DNA of 15,047 nucleotides from Echinostoma caproni (lineage: Eukaryota > Platyhelminthes > Trematoda > Plagiorchiida > Echinostomatidae), in assembly GCA_900618425.1 (NCBI GenBank), contig UZAN01039534.1, positions 127,556-142,602 on the forward strand, read 5' to 3'. The notes under the pieces were generated by a model. It was not told the origin of the DNA. It made no database searches and worked only from the letters and a program-made list of their open reading frames with translations. Shown here one piece after another: positions 8,500-15,047 of the stretch. Every line of letters starts with the position of its first letter. Position 1 is the first letter of the stretch. A program made the position numbers and the translations under genes.

Positions 8500-8749
8500 A
8501 TGAGGAGTGGTTGAGAAAGGCGTGAAAACAAAAATTTTTAGTCCGTGGTTTAGAATAGGGAATCGTGAAAACCGACAAAGGAGAGGGAGGGCAAGAGGGA
8601 TAAACCAGGAAGTGCGAGGTCACACACCCTTAGGTCAACGGGTCATGAGAAGAGTCATGGGTGAATTGACGTTCAGTGTCGGGTCTGGGCCAGGGTGGCT
8701 GCTGTAGGGCTTTAACAAATTGCTTTTGTTGGTCGCAATAACCTTATTG

Positions 8750-9045
8750 CTACCGCCTCTGCTGTCGCAAGATGGCGCTGTCGGAGGGTTTTGGAGGGGT
8801 TGGGGGTACCTTGTGGATAATTTTGAACGCATCCTCAGTCATCTGACGTCTGGTATCTACGAGGTGCTCCGTAATTGCACTCAAAACGGTCCCTGTGGTT
8901 CCTACGTTTAACGTGCTTCTTGATTCTTTGAGAAAACTGCCTGATCGTCCTGCCAATGTAGCTCGCCGAACATGAGCAAACGAAAGAATAGTTCAACATG
9001 AAGAAAGTGAGGATAGACAATTTATCTTTGAGATTCAATGACAAA
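8750..9045 (-). pseudogene. PLE-2 GIY-YIG endonuclease
   Basis: The minus-strand text YSFVCSCSASYIGRTIRQFS then QRIKKHVKR (within 9137-8835) gives the Cys-x-Cys pair, the SYIG turn and the Arg/His row of a Penelope GIY-YIG nuclease. A frameshift near 8910 moves the rest to another frame: GTTGTVLSAITEHLVDTRR and AFKIIHKVP, the usual C-terminal part with its glutamate before HL. The domain would cut the target strand in an active element. It is separated from the RT by further shifts and cannot be expressed as one protein here. Confidence 0.85.
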
Positions 9046-9139
9046 AAAGATCGGCTGATGAATTGTGTACGTAACCGAGCCGCAGGAAACGTTCGAGCAA
9101 TCGACTTATCTAGACGTCTTGTTAACAAAAATTGCATTT

Positions 9140-9890
9140 GTAGTCACCTTTGAACGTAAGACATATATAGATTTGCTTTTGGCTTACTGTTTTTGGCTTT
9201 TTCACATAGATTCTTTTCAATAAATCTCTCGGAATAGCCATTGTCCAAGATCGCTTGCCTGAGCCGGTTCACTTCTAACCCCAGGTTTTCTGCTGAACGT
9301 ATATTTCTGACGCGAGCAGCTAGGGGTTGGACGAGGTTTCGCTTACGCCCCAAAGGTAGGAAACTGGCGAAACAAGTTTACTGACCTGTCCATGTGGGTT
9401 TTCTGTAGACTGCTCTACTCATTGTTCCGTCCAAGCGCTTGGTAAGATGAACATCTAGAAAATGGAATGTGTTGGCCTTTTCCTTTTCCGACGTAAAATT
9501 GAGCGCGTTGTGAGCTCGGTTAAACGTGCTGGTCAGTGTTTGCAACGGTATATTCTTATGAGCTAATATAAAAACTATCGTCAACGTAACGGCAATAAAA
9601 TGGTAAACCTTCTAGGGTATCTCGAAGTTCCTGGTTTTCTAATTTTACGACGAATATGTCAGCCAAAAGTGGGCCCAAAAGGTGATCCCATTGCAACTAA
9701 GTCCGTTTGCCTGAAGAATTTTCCGTTGGAGATAAACTGAACGTTGAAGGTACAGCGTATTAGTGACTTTTTCAAGTTAGCCAATGGAATACCGAAGTTT
9801 ATCTCGTTGACCATGATGTTGTCACATAAATAGTTTATTGTTTCCCCCAAAGAAACATTGGTGAAGAACGATGTCATATGACGCCATAGA
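9140..9890 (-). pseudogene. PLE-2 reverse transcriptase palm and thumb
   Basis: On the minus strand the frame at 9976-9659 yields TSFFTNVSLGETINYLCDNI (motif A side; the catalytic SFDV part is damaged by a small deletion) and VAMGSPFGPT (motif B). One extra T then shifts the frame into LADIFVVKLEN and RYVDD, motif C at 9577-9588. A TAA soon after YVDD and another shift lead into NIPLQTLTSTFNRAHNALNF, FLDVHLTKRLDG and AVYRKPTWTGQ. The thumb follows as KRNLVQPLAARVRNIRSAEN and NGYSERFIEKNL (9353-9144). The order and wording match PLE RTs closely. The number of shifts shows long decay. Confidence 0.87.
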
Positions 9891-10560
9891 CAAACCAGTC
9901 TTAACGTAATCCAAGAACAGAGTCTTGGGAGACCCCACCAGGAACACAATACCAAATACATAGAAACCTGCAACACACGTGGGACATTCTATCAGTACGG
10001 ACGTTATACAAGACGTTCTGCTTGATCCCACCTACTTCAAAGCTGGTCAGCTTTCACAAGATACGGTCGTATGAAACTATGTCGAACTATGCCTCGTTGA
10101 AGTTCACGTAGATGCTATCCGTTTCGTGTCCTTTGTCCTTGTCCTCACTCCTGCATTTTTGAGCAAGGAGCAAGTTTGACAAACATGGGCAACCCCTACC
10201 GAAACCCTATTGTTGATGAGACATGTGGTAATGGCACACCAAATAATTTCGAAGCCATGCAGTCATCAGTAGTCCCAAAATTGTACCCATCACGCTAGTA
10301 AGGCTGATTGGTCTGTAGTTACCAGAGTCACTTTTTCTCTCCACCTCCCAGTAGTGGAGCAATGATAAGTCCTTCCACTACTACCGTAAATGTACTTATA
10401 TGAAAGATATATTGAATATGTTATATAACGCACTTCAAGTTCTTCTGCCAAGTCCCTCAGGATGAATGATGAGTGCACACCATCAGGTCCATGTGACTGG
10501 TGAAACTTCAATCGACGCAATCGATAGACCACGTCCCCGACTTTAAAGGGAATCCAAACA
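9885..10560 (-). pseudogene. CR1-like reverse transcriptase, N-terminal half
   Basis: The text begins with PFKVGDVVYRLRRLKFHQSH followed by GPDGVH (about 10475-10492) and ILRDLAEELE, the usual start of a LINE RT. After a frameshift, SDSGNYRPISLTSVMG follows (NYRPISLTSV at 10291-10320), then a segment with GFGRGCPCLSNLLLAQ. Motif A reads YVNFNEA-stop-FDIVSYDRIL, in which the catalytic Asp position is Asn. Motif B is recognisable as GVSQDSVLGL (about 9907-9936). Motif C and everything after it are absent. The linker upstream (10580-11000) includes PSWFDKEPRR and YELY, typical of the spacer between endonuclease and RT. Confidence 0.8.
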
Positions 10561-10999
10561 AGGACAATGTCAGTGCTTAGTAAATGTGGGGAAGGGCCAG
10601 ATCTGGAGTAGCATAATGCGATGCCGGCATTGCGTTATCGTTTCAGTAACCACTCAGTCTTTGAAGAGGGTCAGGAGGCCAAGATCAGTTCGGAATCGGT
10701 GTATTAAGTAGGCATACAGCTCGTATGGTGCGCGTTATCTGTCCGCTGCAAGGCGTTGCTTATAAATAGTCCTCTTGATTTACTTTATTGCAGTACACCG
10801 GCTTCGAATGAATCGGTATCTTTCATGTCCCGCACCATGCTTTATCTCGCTACCACAAACACCTCCGGGGTTCCTTATCAAACCATGATGGGTCCATCGC
10901 ATGTGTTCGATGACGGTGGTATGGTGCGAATTACTTCACAGGTTGGTGGAGACAAAACAAATCACAAGATTCATCCGGGGTCTCAAGGTTTGAGGATCT

Positions 11000-11770
11000 T
11001 ATGACATGAGCACAGCAGCTTGAAGCATCTCCGGGATGGATGAAGTAGACAAATGTGGTCCGCCTTGTGGTGCAACAACGGAGTAATCACAGGATGCAAT
11101 CAGTGGGAGGTTAAATCCGGTCTCATCTGAGTGCCTTGGAGAGACCACCAGGTCAAGGATAGATTTCCGTTAAACTATGAGGGTGGGCGGATATAATAAT
11201 TGAGAGAGAGAGCATGGCCGATCAACTGAAGCTCTCTGGAAAAAAATCCTCGTGCTGATGGCAGATGTCAACTGCCCAGTTAATGTGCGGTGCGTTAAAA
11301 TCCCTCAAAACGAGACAAAGGCAGTCACAGGCTGGCAACTGCATGCTGGGCAGCAGTTTTGAGACTTATGCTACCGGTGCTCGGTAGATCCTACTCCTAC
11401 TGTGGTGTATTCTCTAGCACAAAGCTTCATTTTGCATAACATTTCTACTCCCAAACCATCCGGATGAACGTGGATCTCCATCATTCAGATAGGGACTTCC
11501 AGACGGATGCAAAGCAAAACCGGAACACAATCAGGTGAAGATGATTGATCCTTTCGTTATAGAATAAAACTTTCAACGGTTAGCTCTGAACCTCTAACGT
11601 CTGATGTCAGCCAGGTCTCAGCAATGGCAGTGGGATCAGGTTTGTTTGATACAAACCAATCTTGCCGTTCATCCCGTTTCTCAAAAACCCTCGAAATTTG
11701 GTCAGTACAGTGTTTTCACTCCGCTGCCCGTGCGTCGACATTCTTCGACCAAGGAATGTGTATTAAGTTT
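11000..11770 (-). pseudogene. CR1-like endonuclease domain and start of linker
   Basis: Minus-strand text reads NKPDPTAIAETWLTSDVRGSEL, with the catalytic ETWL at 11608-11619. Later come VLRDFNAPHINW (DFNAPHINW at 11276-11302), the DFN motif of LINE endonucleases, and SILDLVVSPRHSDETGFNL. The final SDH catalytic motif appears changed to CDY (ASCDYSVV). These are the residues that bind metal and cut target DNA in intact LINEs. A TGA follows the DFN segment and frames change several times, so the domain is dead. Confidence 0.78.
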
Positions 11771-13400
11771 TATGGTGGATTTCGTATTTGGGAAGTTAGT
11801 TCACTATTTTTTAAATTTTACTTGTGGTAACCAACAAACAGCATGTTGGACAGCCATTTCGGCCGAAAAGCATATAACACTGGTATCCTTTACTCGAAGA
11901 AAGTGCACGGGGTTTAGCAGCTGTGAGTTTTCCCGGGGAGAATGAAAGAACAATGCTGAATCTTTTGGTCAATAGCTGCACAGAAAACACTCATGTGTTG
12001 CTGCTTCGCAACTCAGCAGGGACACAAAACAAAGTTCCATCTATTATCTCGCAGGGAAGCACCAATAATAAAGATCACTGTGGCATTGTTTACTGTAGGA
12101 TGACACCTCGGTGATTTGGCTTTTAGTCCTTAAGCAAAAAAATGCTCGTATACTATTTTTTATTAGCTTCTCGGAACCCCAGTAGTGAAGTTGTTCTCTG
12201 CCCATGAGGTCCGATTTTTATACATATTCGGGTAGCTGTAGTTGCATTGTCTAGGGAACCCAACACACCTGGAAAAAAAAGCTTACAAAGATTCCAAGTA
12301 AATAATTCTCGTGTTCTTTACCTTGGAGTATACTGAAAGTTGGCAAATAATTTTTGACCGAACAGCACATGAACTTGCTCTTCGATAATCGCAAATCGGT
12401 TCCTGAAACGAGCATGCAGTGTACAAAATTGTATCGTTTTAGTTTTAGATCACTAACGCATTTTGACGTCGCCCACTGTTCATCGAAAAAATATCCTTCC
12501 AGCACAGGCAACAGTTGTATACCATAATGCATATGAAACGCGTACGACAAAGAGACAATGCTTACTGCCAACTATAAAATGTTCTCATTGGTTATGGTCA
12601 GCAGTGATCGTGCTAGGTGGAAGCAGAAATGCTATTCAATTTGCTCATTGATAGTGCTGTTTACTGTGACCTTCACAACAGCTGGTTCCCCAGACGTACT
12701 CTGAGCCTCCGTAGTTCCACATTAGTGCTGTCATCGTATCGCCTTTATTAGTTTCAGGGATGTGAGCGCAAAAACATATTGGGGTATCATGTTTAAAATA
12801 CAAGAAATGCCATCTCCCCGGCTCAAATGATCGATTACCAATGTTCTTTCCTCCTAAAATGCTCCTCATTGATCATTCCAAGAGCAATATTTGGTAAAGT
12901 TTAGACAATTTAAGAACAAGATTTGCCCCGTTGATCAAAATTCCTATTCGTTGAATGAACGATACATAATGCGAACAGTGTCTAAATAGCGTCACTGATT
13001 CCCAATTGCCGCCTCTAAAAAACAAAAATGAACTGAATTTGTGGATGGATCAAGCTATTTGCTCTCCATAGCTCTGGAAAAACCGAGAAATCGGGCCATT
13101 TTTGGGTGCCATTTCTCTGCTTCTCTGATTCCATTACAACTCACAAAACGTTCATTGTATCCCGTGAACGAACAAGAACAGATATGCATGTTTGCTCTAG
13201 ATCCACCAAATACGTGTCAGTTTGACCTCCGTGACATTTCACATAGTAGCCACATATGCAACAGTAAAATAAATCATGTAAAAGTGCAACTGGGTTTGGC
13301 TAGATTTTACTCGGAGTAAGCAATATGGAAACCCTCATGTGATGGATGTTTTCGACAGATTTACTTCTAGTTAGATGTGAACAGGGAATATTCCATCAAC
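11771..13400. other. non-coding stretch, nothing recognised
   Basis: Several frames of 60-106 codons exist (for example 11923-12114 plus and 12251-12571 minus), but none contains a recognisable domain or the wording of a retroelement. No RNA gene or clear repeat was identified. Parts may be old repeats beyond recognition. Confidence 0.5.
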
Positions 13401-13428
13401 AATAGTAGTAGCAATAGTAGTAGTAGTT
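13401..13428. repeat. TAG microsatellite, interrupted
   Basis: AATAGTAGTAG is followed by a CAA interruption and then four more TAG units. It is a short simple repeat, with no sign of function. Confidence 0.75.
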
Positions 13429-13654
13429 CGTTACGGCGTACAATAGTTCAGTGGTGATCGAAAGTCTTTGACGAGCCGGCTATATTGTGCCGAACAGCCT
13501 AGGAATAGTCAAATTGTTCGTTCTGATGTTGGATGTGTAAACTCCTTTAGGAAAGTTTCCAACCGAATCATAACCCGGGGTCTAGTGTTGAGATGGGTGA
13601 GATTCGTTGCGCGCAACAGGCTCAAAAAGATCAGTTGTGCTATGTCGTGTAAAT

Positions 13655-13800
13655 TAAAAATAACAAATGGTCTGACCAGCTGCCCGTAAGAGGCGTGCAT
13701 TCTACGTGTAAATTTCGGAGTTTGATCCCCAGTTGTTTAGTTGGATTCGCACAGTTGATGAGACCAAACGAGGTCGAAACATCTGTCCAGTGCTTCCTAG
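13655..13800 (+). mobile_element. candidate ribozyme-bearing SINE (tRNA-like promoter plus hammerhead)
   Basis: A B-box-like AGTTTGATCCC lies at 13720-13730, two mismatches from the consensus. A weaker A-box-like TGGTCTGACCAG lies about 50 nt earlier, near 13665-13676. A hammerhead fold follows at 13749-13793. In schistosomes the Sm-alpha family of SINEs combines a Pol III promoter with a hammerhead of the same helix sizes, so this may be a relative. The element's ends are not defined. Short matching words about 300 bp apart (13540 and 13842) could mark a repeat unit and are listed separately. Confidence 0.45.
13741..13800 (+). ncRNA. type I hammerhead self-cleaving ribozyme, one core substitution
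   Basis: Helix I is GCACAG (13749-13754) with CAGTGC (13788-13793), five of six pairs and one A-A mismatch. The core is TTGATGA at 13755-13761 (canonical CTGATGA with C3 changed to T). Helix II is GACC (13762-13765) with GGTC (13772-13775) around a 6-nt loop AAACGA. GAAA is at 13776-13779. Helix III is the very short ACA/TGT (13779-13781 with 13784-13786) closed by two bases. The cleavage triplet is GTC, with the cut expected after C13787. A GGA (13743-13745) and TCC (13795-13797) can extend helix I beyond an internal loop. The helix II and III sizes match schistosome hammerheads. The C3-to-U change replaces the C3-G8 pair with a wobble and probably lowers activity. Confidence 0.72.
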
Positions 13801-13913
13801 CGTATCAACTCAAACATCATTTACAGGACGAGTTCATAATATAAACTCCTTTAACTTTGGGATTTTCTCCAAAAGCGCTCTCGTCTATCCGTTCCCCACG
13901 TTATAACCCGGGA

Positions 13914-15047
13914 GAGTCGGCTTCCAGATCTATGACTGATTCGTATCTTCGAACGCGTCAGCACTTCCGAGCATACCCCGGAACATGGAACTGAGGATAA
14001 TTGTTTTTCGGAGGAAGTGACGTAAATAGGATTAAATCGGATTACACAGAACGAAGTGTCTCATCTAAATCAGGGTATTCATACTTTCATGGAACACTCA
14101 GGATCAGTGGTCGAACAATTCAACGGCATGTCTGCATCTATTGCGGATACAATATTGGGATACAGAGTTAGTGAGCTAACGATGGTTTTAGGATATTCCT
14201 AGTTATGCTGTTACATATCACATGGTGGAATATTGCTCATATATAGCAACCACTGACTCGGTTCACGGTCACCAGTCGGAGGTTACTGATTACCAGGGAG
14301 TAGCCTTATTTTAATATCAGGCATACGACTCGCAAAGGTTGTATGGTTTATTTGTGGGGATGGAGATATGAGTGCACAAATGAGTTTGGTGACACAAAGT
14401 GTTGATTGTGGAATAGGGGTGCAAACTAATTATATTCGCTTCCGTTTTGGCTCGCATGCGACGGAAAACCTTCCTTGATTAAGATGTACTCTACAAGGGA
14501 TAGAATTTCTCGATCTCATTCACACAGTGAATTCTTTCACCTATCTGTGAGAACAGTGGACTAGCGAGAGACATAATCGTTCCAGTATTCAGTAACACTG
14601 GATGATACTGAGAAATAAAGCCTTCACATTTATATTTTATCACAGAAACGAGTAAAGGAGTATGCACGTAATGAGATGACAGAGTCGGTCACATTGTCTT
14701 TCAGCCTCCAGTACATGGTTGGCTTGCACGTAGAGAGAGCATCGAACTTTGCGGCAATAAATATCCGTCAGGCAGCATCAACGAGTCCTCTTGAATAACA
14801 AGACAAGGTAAAACTGCTTCTTTCCAACTTCGGTCATCTTCGAATTAATCCAGCTTTTTGTTAATCAACTTGCAAAGTAGACATTTCATTGGCATACTGC
14901 TTGCGTAGATAGCTCTCAGGAACGAAAGATTCTCATTTATACCGTGTTTGCTGGAAATCGCTTTTTCAAAAAGCAGTGTGTAGAATCCCTTTCTAAAGGT
15001 TTGCATATTCCCAAGGTAGCATTGAGTAAACGAGTCGGTGATCAAAC
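13914..15047. other. right-hand stretch, no gene recognised
   Basis: No conserved coding text was found. A minus-strand frame (15045-14845) is open to the window edge and reads GNMQTFRKGFYTLLFEKAI; it could be the end of an exon from outside the window, but nothing supports it. A small inverted repeat TTCCGT / ACGGAA lies at 14440-14466, and an AATAAA hexamer is present at about 14614 (+) with no gene to serve. Confidence 0.5.

Larger units (their letters stand above)
8500..9890 (-). mobile_element. second Penelope-like element (PLE-2), 5'-truncated and decayed
   Basis: Read on the minus strand from about 9890 downward: RT motif A region, motif B, motif C, thumb, then a GIY-YIG endonuclease, followed by a 3' non-coding tail. 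It belongs to a different lineage from PLE-1: motif C reads YVDDSFYIS rather than YVDDTFVV, and the endonuclease reads CSCSASYIGRT rather than CKNCSEHYIGQT. The fingers and N-terminal part are absent, because the text immediately upstream belongs to a CR1-like element. Several frameshifts and a stop right after motif C make it non-functional. The 3' limit near 8500 is a guess from loss of recognisable text. Confidence 0.85.
9885..11770 (-). mobile_element. CR1-like non-LTR retrotransposon fragment
   Basis: On the minus strand an apurinic-type endonuclease domain is followed by a linker and then the first half of a non-LTR RT. The order and motifs fit CR1/jockey-type LINEs common in flatworms. 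The 5' end near 11770 is where endonuclease text fades. The 3' part (YADD motif, thumb, 3' UTR) is missing, because the text changes to PLE-2 near 9885-9895. Multiple stops and frameshifts are present. Confidence 0.8.
13540..13913 (+). repeat. paired short direct repeats about 300 bp apart, flanking the hammerhead
   Basis: TAAACTCCTTTA occurs at about 13538-13549 and again at about 13842-13853. ATAACCCGGG follows each one, at about 13573 and about 13902, with different spacing. The hammerhead lies between the two sets. This may show two diverged copies of one repeat family in tandem. The matches are short, so chance or local duplication cannot be excluded. Confidence 0.35.

Noticed and set aside
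10756..11004. 82-codon plus-strand frame
   Set aside because: It lies opposite the linker of the CR1-like element, whose minus-strand text is recognisable.
11604..11945. 113-codon plus-strand frame
   Set aside because: Its left part is antisense to the CR1-like endonuclease (ETWL at 11608-11619); the rest shows no domain.
12251..12571. 106-codon minus-strand frame
   Set aside because: No motif or family wording, and the flanks show no gene structure.
14440..14466. TTCCGT / ACGGAA inverted repeat
   Set aside because: Six-bp arms with a 15-nt spacer and no terminator-like or transposon context.
14845..15047. Minus-strand frame open to the right edge
   Set aside because: About 66 codons without a recognisable motif or splice signal; cannot be judged without flanking sequence.
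1..15047. CRISPR arrays, rRNA genes and canonical tRNA genes
   Set aside because: No regular repeat-spacer pattern and no rRNA text; the tRNA-like stretches are parts of SINE-type repeats rather than clear functional tRNAs.

Overview
The window looks like a piece of a flatworm genome, most likely a digenean trematode. There are no operons or bacterial signals. The one convincing host gene is an intronless rhodopsin-family GPCR in AT-rich non-coding DNA, surrounded by decayed retroelements: two Penelope-like elements (PLEs), a CR1-like non-LTR element and tRNA-derived SINEs. One SINE candidate carries a hammerhead-ribozyme fold whose helix sizes match the schistosome Sm-alpha type. The species assignment is inference from this mix.

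Layout. 1-188 may be a coding exon ending in a perfect GTAAGT donor. 260-2290 (+) is a decayed PLE: reverse transcriptase (RT), GIY-YIG endonuclease and a 3' terminal region with a decayed hammerhead-like core. 3171-4558 (-) is the GPCR, with a possible 5' splice acceptor, a 9-codon uORF and a weak poly(A) signal. 4617-6918 is mostly unassigned; it holds a second copy of the PLE terminal motif on the minus strand (5385-5447) and an ATT microsatellite. 6919-7170 (+) is a SINE with a 76-nt tRNA-shaped head, facing another tRNA-like repeat on the minus strand (7175-7385). 8500-9890 (-) is a second, different PLE. It abuts a CR1-like endonuclease/RT fragment (about 9890-11770, minus). 11771-13400 shows nothing recognisable. 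13655-13800 (+) has a weak tRNA-like promoter followed by a well-formed hammerhead fold. The rest to 15047 shows nothing firm.

Main points. (1) Three single N characters occur. The two inside the GPCR sit between exact short duplications (7 and 8 bp), as expected where contig ends overlap but were not merged. Collapsing each duplication restores one uninterrupted 456-codon 7TM frame, so the apparent frameshift is probably an assembly artefact. (2) The receptor has the aminergic TM7 signature (WxGYxN...NPxxY) but Asn at 3.32 in place of the amine-binding Asp, and lacks both cysteines of the TM3-ECL2 disulfide, so it may be an orphan with a different ligand. (3) The hammerhead at 13749-13793 and the two degraded PLE-terminal cores show two kinds of ribozyme-bearing retroelement in one window. 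Nothing here can be claimed as an entirely new system.
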